DNA from: Hansfordia pulvinata
Taxonomy: Eukaryota; Ascomycota; Sordariomycetes; Xylariales
Assembly: GCA_006538405.1 (NCBI GenBank)
Contig: BJKQ01000002.1
Span: 1,612,001 to 1,676,000 of the forward strand
Length of the DNA stretch: 64,000 nt
Reading direction: 5' to 3'
Shown here: positions 12,541 through 23,244 of the stretch, in pieces
Layout: each line of letters starts with the position of its first letter
How positions within the stretch are numbered: position 1 is the stretch's first letter
Position numbers and translations under genes: made by a program
The notes under the pieces: model-generated
What the model was told of the DNA's origin: nothing
Databases searched by the model: none
The model's input: the letters and a program-made list of their open reading frames with translations, nothing else

Positions 12541-13896
12541 GTGTCAGACCATGGCCATGTTCTTCTGCTCTTGTTTCCCTGTGAGTGAGAGCGTTGCTAT
12601 TACACGCCCCCTCCGCTCTCCGATTCGCCCCCTCCGTCACCACATCTTGTCCTTTTTTTTACCACTTCACCCCCCCTGCTCCTCCTCCTCCTCGTTCACG
12701 ACCTCCCCTCCCACACCCAAACCCACACACCCACCCACACCCACACGCCCCCCCCCCCCCCCCTCCGCCCTCGCACTCGTCCTCGCCTCTCGTCAACCTC
12801 GACAACCCAACCTGTCCATGCCTGTCCCATCCCATCCCATCCTGTCCTGTGCTATCCTATCCTATCCCGTCTGGGCCTGGCTCGACCTGAATGGCAACAC
12901 GCACTCACGGCACCCCGGCCTCTGCATGCATATACATATGTATCGAACAACGACCCTCTCCGCCTACCCTCCCTACACACTTGCCTTGACCCCCCAGCCA
13001 GCCCGGTGTTCTAGCCCCGGTCCGCCCTCGCTGTCGTTGTCCTTGCTGTCGTTCTGCTCTGCGTCTGCGTCTTATAGACTTCGTCAGTCTGCATGAAGCC
13101 TCCCGCCTCTTCTGCTCACCCCCTCCAAGTCCACCGCACACCTCACACCTCACACCTCGTTTCGCCTCGCCTCGTCTCGCTTCGCCGACTCTTCTGCTCG
13201 CCACTCCACCGACGTGGCTGTCTGTCGACTGCTTGACTGACCTCCTCCGCGTCTTGCTTGGCTCTTTCCGGTTGCTGGCTCCCTCGACGCCGGCAACTCT
13301 TTTCTCCTGACCACCGCACAGACACGAGCTCCCAGCTTCATCTGTGCTACGGGAGACCTCAATTAGCCGACAGCCAGTGCGACTCGGCTCTTTTCGCCCG
13401 TCTTTATCATATAAACCGGCTGCCGCACCGACACAGACCCTCTTCGGCTGTCCCGCCCCGTCCTCTCTCGGAAACTGACCAGGCCACACAATCAAGGCCA
13501 CTCACTCTCTGGTTGCCGGTCTCTGTCCCTCTCTAGCTGGCCGTCTGTCTTCAAATCGGCCGGGAAGCCTGCAGACGCACTCTTCCGTCGCCGGCTCGAA
13601 CCATACCCCTCTCCCCATCTCAGTCTTGTGTCGTGTTTGCTCTGTCCTTGTGAGACCTCCCCTCTCTGCTCCCGAGTTTCACACTCTGCGTAGAGCATGC
13701 CCGGAGTTTCCTCAGCGCAGACGTTCCACTAGCCAAACTTCCCTCTTCAACCTCCCCAGTGTCAGCTTCTCTCAAGGGAAAAGCCAGACGAGACTGAGGC
13801 TTTTCTGTCTTCCCTACAAGCCCCCGGACCTCCAGTCCAGCCCGCTTCCCGTTGTCAACTCGAGGCGCAGGTCTCGGAGACCATTCTACCAGCACC
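12541..13896 (+). promoter_or_regulatory. Pyrimidine-rich upstream region of the CENP-B-type gene
   Basis: About 1.3 kb upstream of the start codon is strongly C/T-rich on the plus strand, with a run of 16 C at 12748-12763 and repeated TCTCGT/CCTCG tracts. Filamentous ascomycete promoters and 5' leaders are often CT-rich like this. I see no clear TATA element, so the transcription start is not assigned. The open frames here lack any conserved domain. Confidence 0.4.
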
Positions 13897-15640
13897 ATGC
13901 TGCATCAAATGCCCTCATCTACGGCCCTGGATCACAACAGCCAAATGGCCGCGGACAGCAACTATGACCAAGGCCACTGGGTGTCCGATATCAACTACAA
14001 CCAGATGCCCATGACGGCATACGGTGGAGACTACTACTTGACTGCTGCTCACGGGCTTTCGTCCGAGTCCATTGGCGGGCACATGCCGCCTCCCCCTATG
14101 CCCCAACACCAGCTGCACAACCAGCACTCTCCTCAGCAGCAGCACATCGCGCCCTATACCAATCACCTGCCGCATTCCCTCATCATTCCTACTCAGCAGG
14201 GCTCCCAGGTCCCCTGGCCGAGTCAAAGGATAAACTCACAGCAGAGCTACTCTTCTCCGCCGGTACCTATCCCTGCCAACTCGGCGCCGCCTCCCTCCGC
14301 TCGGCAGCAAAAACTGCCCTCGATCACGACGTCACAGCCCAGGAAGACCCTGACAGCCCAAGACCGCCGCGACATGTGTCGTTACGCCCAAGAGCACCCT
14401 GGCGCGAAGCAGATGGAAATTGGTGCCAAGTTCGGGGTCGAAAGGAGGTATGTCTTAAGTAGAGATTGGGGATCGCGAAGGGGCCTCACTGACCTTCTAC
14501 TTAGCACCGTTTCCAAGACCTTGAGGTGTAAGGACAAGTACCTCAACAGCGACTCGCAGGGCGGCTCACCCGTGCAAAGGGCCAAGGGTAGATCGCCGCC
14601 TGATATCGAGCGCGCCCTCTACAACTGGGTCAAGTCTCACCAGAAGAAGAAATGCGTCATCACCGATCAAATGCTTTGGGAAAGAGCCAAGGTGTTTTGC
14701 GCCGGGAATGAGGGTTTGATGAAGTCTATTGACGGATCCTGGCTGGAGAAATTCAAGCAGAAGAACAACCTGGGTTCTGGAAAGCTCCTTCGAAGGGCTT
14801 CCGAGACAGCCGTGCCCGACGCCAACAAGCGGGAAAGCGAATCGCCACTCGTTTCTGCTGCTCAGACGCCCAACGGAGCTTCCCCGAGTCACCTGATGGC
14901 CAGCAGTCTCCATTGGCGTCGTCGGCAAATATTGAGCAGGAGGGCGGTTTTGCTGATTTCTCGAGCCAAGGGGCCTACCAACATCCACAATTCGCGCACA
15001 GCGCCACATCCTTCTCCAGTGCGATCAGCAGGACTATCAGTCCCACATCCCAGGTCACCTTCTCCCCCGATCCGAGTCTGGCCCTCTTCGGCGACAAGGC
15101 CGACGGTTCCAACTTTTTTCGCCCCAGAAGTCAAACGCTGCCGGTCATTGAGCCCCTCGAATATTTCAATGCGTCTCCAAGCAATGAGCAGCTCACGCCC
15201 GGCTCTGGCATCGATTCGCCCAGTCAAGAGGGCCAGACCTCCTCTTTCGGATTGGACTCGGCCATCTCGCCGCCCTCACTGCATCATGTCAGCAGCAACG
15301 GGAGTTTGACGGGGCGCTCAAACCCCCCAGCGCCGTCGTTGGAACACCTATCAGGTCACCCGGGTCTCCCACCCACGAGGACGCCAGAAGAGCTGCGGAC
15401 ACTCTGTTGACGTTCCTATCCCAAACAGGCGTGTCGGGCCTGACCGACTCAAACGACTACCACAACCTGGTCCGGCTCACCAAGAAGTTGGAGCTGCACC
15501 AGCAAACGCAGGCGCTCGGCTTGTCCAAGCCTGTGTCGACACCTCATATCATTGGGGGCCTCTCCAGAATACTTGAAGGCGACACCGAGATGGTGAACGG
15601 GCCTCTGGACGCCATGATCCCTGAAGGCCATGCTTTATGA
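13897..15640 (+). CDS. CENP-B-type helix-turn-helix DNA-binding protein (two apparent frameshifts)
   Basis: Predicted nuclear DNA-binding protein of about 562 residues. The start at 13897 (agcaccATGc) opens a Gln/Pro/His-rich N-terminus. Residues about 150-193 form a CENP-B/Psq-type helix-turn-helix (LTAQDRRDMCRYAQEHPGA, then VERSTVSKTLR). Residues about 215-273 match the second, CENPB-type HTH (IERALYNWVKSH, ending near FKQKNNL). An intron at 14448-14504 (gtatgt..ttag) splits the recognition helix and joins VER to STVSK. The rest is Ser/Pro-rich and ends IPEGHAL. No DDE transposase core follows, so this resembles the host-type fungal CENP-B/Abp1 group rather than an active pogo element. The reading frame shifts twice, at 14882-14886 and 15387-15392. 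Adding one base at each site restores ASPESPDGQQ and TPEEAADTLLTF, so consensus error is more likely than a pseudogene. Confidence 0.82.
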
Positions 15641-17664
15641 GGCTGATGACAGTCGTTGACCCGAAATTTTCGAGTTGTCCTTTCCATGACCGACGATCGA
15701 ACTTCTACTCCGCCCCAGTTCACATGTCGACGATACCTCCCTCGACTTGCAGCGACCATTCCTCACCCCGCCACCGTATGCGGACCCTAATCACTGTTGC
15801 CGACACGAATGATAGCAACGTAAATAATCGCGATTTCCCCATAACAACTACATATTCTTATTTGCTCCGACTCAAAAAGACTTTGCTCGCTCACGCGACA
15901 TTCGAATCCATTTGGCGCATACATATACCCCTCCAGTCGATCACTCGACGACCCAAGAACGGCCAGAGCCTCGCGAGAGGCCAGGGTTCGAAAATCAGGA
16001 CACCACGAATGTGGAACAAAAAGGGTTAGCGGCGTCACCTTGCAGCTGCCGGGCCAAACCCAGAAGGACACCCTGGGGTTTCTTTTCTTGTTCTACCGGT
16101 CTTCGGTTCACGCACCAAGTTCGTTCTGATTATTTCTGTGCTTTGTCTGTGCGGCGCCTTTGGTCTATCCTGCTCGCGTGCCAGCTGCTTCAGTTGTGTT
16201 CTGATCTACACCGACGGTAAAAGGAAAAAAAGAAAAACCCAACTGCTCTCACGAGTCGTGTTTCCGTTTCATGTTTCGTCTGCCGTTTCTCTGAATATTT
16301 GTTTAAACTCTGTGCTGGGGTCTCTGTTTCTTTCTTCCATATTTTGATTTATCTGACCCCGGGCGATCAGCCTGGCTGGCGCACTCGGCGCTTTGTGACG
16401 ATGTAATGAGCAGGCGGGGAGGCAGGCGGATACCCCCAGACGTTCCTTATCTGCCCCGGACGCAGTCTTGCTCCGCAGATCGTGCTTTATTTAACCTTGT
16501 CCGCTTTCTCATTTCATTTTCCTCTTGTCTTTCAGCTCACCAGACGAGGTGTTTTGGTAATGGTCAGTCCCCGGGGCGCGATTACTTTGGGAAGGTTGGC
16601 TGGGCGGGCGGGTTCCGGCGGGATTGGATGGTGTTAATGCATGGGAACGGGGCCTGGGACACAAGACTACCGGTAACGGGGGCACATGCACATGACTCGG
16701 CAAGGGGCGGTGGGCTGGCGGGTTGCTTTTTCATATTCTGTATAATCAGGGTCTCTGTCATTATCTTCTAATCCTCGGCCTCTGACGCCGTTCAATGGGA
16801 CAGTCGTTCCATCGCGCGCATCTGCTGTACTGTCCCTGCATCTACTGTGAGGGAAGAGAATCGAGTTCACACTGGCTGCAACAAGCTATCGGGCGGGCGA
16901 GCACAGCATTGATTCGAAATCAAGGCTGCTCCATTAATGACATTGCCCTTGAGCGGGGCGGGGCACGCACGTGTCAGGAAAACAGAGTCTGCCTGCCGTC
17001 TGTCTATCTACTCGCATCTCCTAGAGGCACCCGCTGAGCAGCAAGGGGACGGACAGCGCTCGTGAAGTCAAAAGACGCCGCGTTCCAGACGGTCCTGCAG
17101 AACATCTTGACCGGGGCTGTCCCGCCCTTGCTCTGGCTCGCCCGACGACCCGCCGCGACGCGACTTATCCAAAAAAGGGAGGGGAGAATACGAGTATAGT
17201 AGGTAGGTAGGTGGGGCCGCGCCGCGCAGAGCTGGTCCGTAAGAGAAGAAGAAGAATTGACCGAGAATTACTCCTGGGTTCGCAGCATCTTCTGCGTAGG
17301 TAGGTAGGTAGGTAGGCAGGTTTGCCGCCCTGTCCTGCCCTGCCCTGCAGCCTCGGCAGACCAGCCCCAGCTGGCTCGCGCTTGTTCCTTTTCTTTTCCC
17401 ATCCGCAGCCCAGCCCAGCCTAGCCTAGCCTGACCGACACTTGACGTGTCGAGCGATCTCTCTCTCTCGCTCTCTCTCCCAGGTCCCCCCCCCTTCCTTT
17501 CCCCGCCGGTGCTTTTACAACCTCGTCTCCTTAGCCCCGATGCAAGGAGTACTCGTACACGCATCACGGCATGGCCCCTCTTCCCGTGCCGTCCCGCCCG
17601 CGCCTTTCCAAAAGCTGAAGAAGACCAGGAAGGGCAAGGGGGGGGAAGAGAGGGTCAATCAGAC
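15641..17664. other. Intergenic region between convergent genes
   Basis: This 2 kb separates the CENP-B-type gene from the end of the PXA-domain gene and should contain both 3' untranslated regions. It includes a T-rich stretch (16070-16350), a TAGG/GTAG array near 17200 and another at 17297-17320, and TACGAGTA/TACTCGTA octamers at 17189 and 17550. No gene is recognisable. Confidence 0.5.
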
Positions 17665-20600
17665 TCAGCTGAGCCTTTCCTCCCACAACTCGGCGACGCC
17701 GCGCTCGGCCAGCTCGGGGACGAGGCGGACGAGAAGCAGCTCGAGTGCGCCGTAGACGAGGTGCTTGTTGCAGTAGGGGTCGGAGAAGACGTCGAGCACG
17801 CCCGCGTCGATCTCGGCCAGGATCTGGGCGTCCTTGTCGTTGCCGTCGTTGCCGCCGTCATCATCGTTGTCATTACCCTCGTGGTAGTTCCTGTCGCCGC
17901 TCTGCTCATGCTGCTTCCGGTCTGCCCCTCGCCTGCCCACGACGCCGCGGTCGGCGCTGCTGCTTCTCGACATCGAGGCGCCGACCCCGTCCTCTACGGC
18001 GCGGCCGCCCAGGGGCTCGCCCTCCCCATCTCTGCCGCCACTGCTGCCGGGGCGGCCGCGCGCACCGCTGTGTGCGCTGGCGGCGGCGCGGCCGTCGCGA
18101 GGGTGGACGCTGGCGCTCTTGCTGTGGCGGCCGACGATCTTCTTCAGGGCGGACCGGCCGCGCAGGAGATTTTCAGCGCCGGCTGCCACCGCCGCAGGGG
18201 CCCTGCCATCGCCCGCGGACCGGGGTCGGGCCTCTCCAATGGGAGACAAGCCGGCCGGGCCCAGGCCGTCCGTGGCGCCTGGCCCTCCGCCTCGCCCTGA
18301 CGTGGCGGGTCCGAGACCGACGTCGGCGCCTGCGGTGGTCTTGAGGATTGACGATGACGACGATGGCGAGGACGAGATGACAGGGAGGTGCGCGGCTGCT
18401 GGCGCGCCGGCTGCGTACAGCTCCGTGCGGTGTTGCAGTTGGGCTCCAGTGGGCTGGGCCGCGCCACCCCGAAGCTGTTGGGCAAGGGGGGAGGAGGAGG
18501 AGGTGGTGGTGGTGGTGGGTTCGGCACCCGCTGCAGCAGCATGATTAGCAGCAGCAACGGCAGTGCTGGCGGTGGGCCAACCCTGTCCACCTCCGTGTTG
18601 CGCGGCGCGGCTAGTGCCCTCACCTTGGCCCGCGCTGCCGGTCACGCGCAGTCCGGACCGAGACCCGACGCTGGCCCCCGGGTGGAGACCGGCGTCGGCG
18701 GTAGCAGAAGAGGACGTCGGGGTCGTCCCAGTGGCAGGCGACGACGAGGCACGACGTGAGGGCGAGGCCAGACCCAAGTACAGCCGGCCGATGGGGCCAG
18801 GCACGAGTGCCCACAGCGCGCCAGCGCACCTGCGACGCAGCTGGGCGACCTCGTACTCGTTGGAGGGAGGCGTCAGCGAAGAGGTGCCGGGGGCGTTGTT
18901 GGGGAAGAGAGCGCCGCGGATGGAACGCAGCAGCAGGGGCAGACGAGCCGGGTCGAGGACTCGCTCGTGAATCTGGTGGGAGAGAAGCCTGGGCGCGAAG
19001 GTGTGTCAGCAAGGCGGCGCGGCGCGTAGCGGTCAACAGCCATTGGGGCGTGGGGGGGGAGTGGGAGTGGGAGTACGAGTAGGCTAGACGCAGGGGACGC
19101 AGAGTGAGGCATGGCGACGATAGTCGCGCGTGGACGGGACGGCGAGGAGCGCCAGCCAGCTCGGACTGAAGCTGCTACTTTGGGAATTACGGGAGGAGGG
19201 TACGAGCAGACGCTGAGAAGCTGGTGGTGGATGTGAGTGCTGTGCTGGCCGCAGTAGTGCCCATCTGCATCCATCTGCCTGGCTTCCTGCCTGGCTGGCT
19301 GGCTTCCTGCTTGCCCACCTATACAGGGGGCCGAACGACGATGGTCATCCGGGGCACATGCGGCGCACTACTAGCAGCCAGGACAGGATCAGGACCAGGA
19401 CCAGGGCTTTGGGTTTCACAGCAGTCAGGCAAACGAGGCCGCAGCGGCGTAAAGGGGGGGGGGGGTCTGAGTATACTCGCAGCAGACCGGAGCCAAAGCG
19501 CAGGACAAGACGGCTGCGTGGCCCAATGTGGCTTGTTGGCAGACCCGGATGTGGCCATGCGACGAGACGTTGACGTAGCAATATCCAGACAGACAGACTG
19601 ACTGACTGACATGGCAGATCGACGCCCGCTGCAGGGTCGACTCCGAATCCACGGGCGACGCAACCTGACCTGGGTACGGTGTGCCGGCACCAACGGGATG
19701 CGGTACGCACGGCGGAGTATGGGCGCGGCGAGAGAAGGCCCCTGTCTGCCCTCGCCCGAGGCGCAATCTAGACACATGCATGTAGGCAAAGTCTGGTTCT
19801 CAAGGGTGCGCCTCCTTGGACGCACCAGTGAGAAGCTGGGGCCGCAAGCCCTGCGCGGGGGTGGGTGGCGAAAAGAGCAGCTGGGTTCCTTGGGCCTCCG
19901 TGTCGAGTCGCAGCGAGTCCCGGGGGCTCCCGACCTTCGACCTGGGGGTGGCTGCTGGCTCGCTCGCTTGCTTGCCTTGTTGCTTGCTTGTTTGCTCGAC
20001 CGGGCGGGCCGAAACAAGCAGCACGTAGCAGCCCCGGAGATCGATGAGGACGAGGGCGCGTTCTGCAGCCACTGAGCTGCAGCCCCACGAGATCGTGGGT
20101 GGGAAGCCAAGGCCGTCCACTGGGGAGGAAGCCCGCCCACTGGGGAGGAAGCCCGCCCACTGGGGAGGGAGGAGGTGGAGGAGGGCATGTCGCTAAGGAT
20201 CATGGTGCAGTGCAGTACTATGCAGTACTATGCCATGCAGATGACCGCATGCGACCCGAGGCCGGGAGATGTCAAAAGGCAGGCAAGCCAGCTGCTAGAT
20301 TATTGGAGCCAGGACTATTGGGAAACCTCCCCGGGCTACCCAGTCCAGAGCTGCGTGCTGCCGAGATCAACAGGGCCCCCGGGACGCGTTCCCGGAGCCA
20401 TGGCCCCGGCTGCACTGCAACACCGGTGGGATAGGATATTATCGAAGAGGGGAGAGTGAGTGGGCCCCGAGGCTGCACCACTCAGAAGCGCTGGCCGCTC
20501 GACTCGACGCTGATCCTTCAAGGACTCGGTGATGAAGGAAATGCAAGACAGCAAGCAAGCAGAGCAAGCAGAGCAAGCAGAGCAAGCAGAGCAAGCAGAG

Positions 20601-22727
20601 CAGGGCTGACGAGGCCCCGAGAAAGAGAGAAAGAGAGAGCGAGAGAGCGAGAAAGCGAGAAAGGGAGAGAGAGAGATCAAGGGAACAGAAAGACCCCTGC
20701 AAAGCCCCGGGCTGCCATGACGCGGGGCTTCACACGCTCGCTCGGCGCGTACGCGGGAGGAGGAGGAGGAGGAGGAGGACCTCCAAAGTGCGGGTGGGAG
20801 AGCGCTGCCCCTCTCTTTTTCCAGGGGGAATCGCCAATCGGACGGGCGCGTATCGCCAGCATGTCGCCGCCATTGGCTCGCCGCCAGCCTGCCCTGCGCC
20901 GGCCCGGCAACACACAACATACCGCCAACTCTGCCCGGGTGCGCGTCGCAGTGACGCCCTGACCGGTTGCAAGCTGGACCGTCCCAAGGTAACCAGTCAC
21001 TGGGAGCTGGCGCGGGCTATCCCCAGTCGAGAACCCGGTCACGACCGCAACTCCGACGGCCTGCCGCAGTCCTGGCTGGCGAGGCAGGCAGCGGAGCCAG
21101 CCTGGGCAATCAATGGATGGCAGCCCCGGCAACGTGAGATGGATGGATGGGTGGGTGAGTACTCGTAGCCCCTCCACCGTGTCATCGCCGCACTTGCAGG
21201 TTCGGGGTAGAGTCGGGCTCTGGATGAGGAAACGGTGTAGGGGTCGCGGGGGAGGGGAGGGGCCGTCCGCCCAAGGTCGAGAGACGAGCAGAGGGTGCAT
21301 CTGTCTGCACAGCAGACGGGTAACCCCGGTCTGCCACCCGGCCGGCGAGACGCACGACAGAGCCGGAAGCAGACGAGAGAAAGCGACGACGTGCGCGTAC
21401 TCGTATGGGGCAGCAGCAGACACAGCTTCGGGCATCAGACGAAAGAGAAAAGTGAAGCGACCTACCTGTCAATGGCCCCGTCATAACCTGCCAACCTGCC
21501 CGGGCCGCGCGTGATGCCCCACTGGCCGAGAGAAAGAGCGCCGCCCAGCCACGGCATGCGCATGTCGAGCTCGAGGAGGTTGGCCACGCACGCGAACACG
21601 CCAAACTCGAGGACGGGCGCCTTGACCGGTGCCGACGGGGTTTCGGGGACCGGCGAAGGGGGGTGGTGATAGGAAGACGACTTGTCGCCGGCGTCGTCGC
21701 CGAGGCGCGCTGTTTTGGACGGCGGAACGTAGTACAGGGCGGACCGCGAAGGTAAGCTCCTCGAGTGCACGACTACATGAAGCAGCATCCGCGCCGCGCT
21801 CACCGCAAGGAAGAGCCACTGAACAAACGCCCAGAATAGGCCCCGGACGGACCAGCCCCGACCTTGCGTCCTCGCCACGTGCCCCGCCGCAGCCGCAGCA
21901 CCCGATTTCGACGTCGAGGTCGATGTCGATGTCGATGTCGATGTCGATGTCGATGTCGATGTTGAAGCCGAGGGGTCCGAGTCGACGCCGGACGCGGGAG
22001 GCGGGTTTTTGCGAAACAGCCTGGTCAGGATGATGAGCAGCTCCCATATCAGCCACGGCTCCGAGAGCTTGTTGGAAACCAAGTTGCCGATGATGAGTTC
22101 CGACAAGATCTGCCCGACAAGCGAGGTGAGACAGGTGTTCTCCAGATCCTCGGTTGGTAGCAAGACGGCCAGCACGCCTCGCACCAGCAGCTGGCGATAT
22201 GCCCCCTCGTTGTCCGCCTGGGCCTTCTGTGAAGAGGGGTCGTCGCGCTTCGGCACGGGCGAGAGCGCCGGCAAGGGGCAGAGGGCATGGTAGATTTCGC
22301 GTGGCTCCGTCTGGACCGGAGGCCTGGTCACGGGATCGTGCGCCGCGCGATATGCTACAAGAAGGGAGAAAAGAAGTCAGTCAGAGGCAGCCTTGGTAGG
22401 TTGGAAAGTGCCGGAACCGTGGACGGGATGCACAATGATCGGGAGATGGGGCCTACCTCTGACGTGGGCGTCGAGCAGCTCGGGCAGCTCATCGAGAAGC
22501 AAACTCTCCAGGTCGACCTTGCGCAGGCGCTGCTCGAGGGCGCGGGTGCAGTGGGCGATGATGTGGACAATCTCCTCGACGAACGACTCGTCGGGCGTGA
22601 TGCGGCCGTACCAGGCCTGGACGTACTCGCGCAGGATGATGGAGATGAGGGCGTAGAGCTGGAGGTCGACGTCGTTGCGGCTTGTCAGCGGCGGCAATTG
22701 TAGCTCCTCGATGGCCGTGGCGGCCCC

Positions 22728-22771
<44 letters not shown>

Positions 22772-23162
22772 TGTTGTTATTGTTGTTACTATGATTATGA
22801 TTATGATTACTGGTATCGTTGCCGTTGTTGTGGCCGCCCGCCTCGACAGCCGTGGGCTGGTGCTGGGGGCATAGGGTACGTCGGATCAGCACCGCCGTGG
22901 CCCGGTCGGAGAGGAAGTCGGTCGGGGCAGAGCGCGAACTGCGGCGCGGCGGTGGCGGTGGCGGCGCGGCGGCCGAGGACGAAGCCGGGGGCGGGCGGTC
23001 GGCTGAGGCACGAGAGGGCCCCGGAGACCGGCGATCCACCTCGGCGAATGTGACGGACTTGGGGGACGTGGTCGTCGGGCTTGACGTGGTGGGCGGCGCT
23101 TTGAGATTGCCACCCGCAGCCGTGGGGAGCGGGTGCAGGTGGGGGGCGTTCTGTGTCGCCAT
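17665..23162 (-). CDS. PXA-domain protein, sorting-nexin-associated type
   Basis: Three exons on the minus strand: 23162-22457, 22354-21466 and 18988-17665. Together they encode 972 residues. The N-terminus is Pro/Ser/Asn-rich. Residues about 81-350 match the PX-associated (PXA) domain found N-terminal to PX domains in sorting nexins (LSDRATAVLIRRTL, YVQAWYGRITPDESFVEEI, LPTEDLENTCLTSLVGQIL). No PX domain is present. The last exon carries the conserved fungal tail LLSHQIHERVLDPARLPLLL and ends with VYGALELLLVRLVPELAERG. Splices are clean: HVR/AYRAAHDPV at the first junction (intron 22456-22355) and AIDR/LLSHQIH at the second. The second intron is 2477 bases, which is extreme for this group. 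Ser-Thr and poly-Ser inserts come from in-frame microsatellites. Endosomal or organelle membrane trafficking is inferred from the family only. Confidence 0.85.
20117..20170. repeat. 20-base tandem repeat
   Basis: Two perfect copies and a partial third of the unit CCACTGGGGAGGAAGCCCGC, starting at 20117, 20137 and 20157. It lies inside the long PXA-gene intron. Confidence 0.9.
20549..20604. repeat. 9-base minisatellite (GCAAGCAGA)n
   Basis: About five tandem copies of GCAAGCAGA inside the long intron, followed by a GA-rich tract at about 20618-20675. Confidence 0.9.
21919..21963. repeat. Coding hexanucleotide repeat (GATGTC)n
   Basis: About seven tandem GATGTC units on the plus strand lie within exon 2 of the PXA-domain gene. 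Read on the minus strand they encode a run of Ser-Thr dipeptides. A second coding microsatellite (GCT)n at about 22729-22766 encodes poly-Ser in exon 1. Confidence 0.9.
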
Positions 23163-23209
23163 GGCGGCCTCGCTCCGTGGTCTACCGCAAGGGCATGTTT
23201 GACGACAAC

Positions 23210-23244
<35 letters not shown>

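Larger units (their letters stand above)
18989..21465 (-). other. Very long (2477-base) intron of the PXA-domain gene
   Basis: The donor is AG/gtaggt at 21466/21465 and the acceptor is cgcccag/G at 18989/18988. A GCTGACA branch-site-like element lies about 15 bases before the acceptor. The splice restores phase (AG+G = Arg) and joins two segments that are contiguous in the protein family. The interior has intergenic character: TACGAGTA/TACTCGTA octamers at 19074, 21160 and 21398, a 20-base tandem repeat, a 9-base minisatellite, GA-rich tracts and a poly-G run near 19457. I found no coding sequence inside it. Confidence 0.65.

Noticed and set aside
13897..15640. Pogo/Tc1-type transposase
   Set aside because: The CENP-B-type DNA-binding domains are present but no DDE catalytic domain or terminal inverted repeats follow.
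15980..16000. Possible tRNA box B (GGGTTCGAAAATC)
   Set aside because: The surrounding sequence does not fold into a cloverleaf and lacks a matching box A at the right distance.
20117..20604. CRISPR-like spaced repeat
   Set aside because: The repeats are directly tandem without spacers, and the organism is a eukaryote.
17665..23162. PXA-domain locus as two separate genes
   Set aside because: The splice ends, branch-like site, phase and family continuity (AIDR/LLSHQIH) support one gene with a long intron. Two genes remain possible and are noted as a check.
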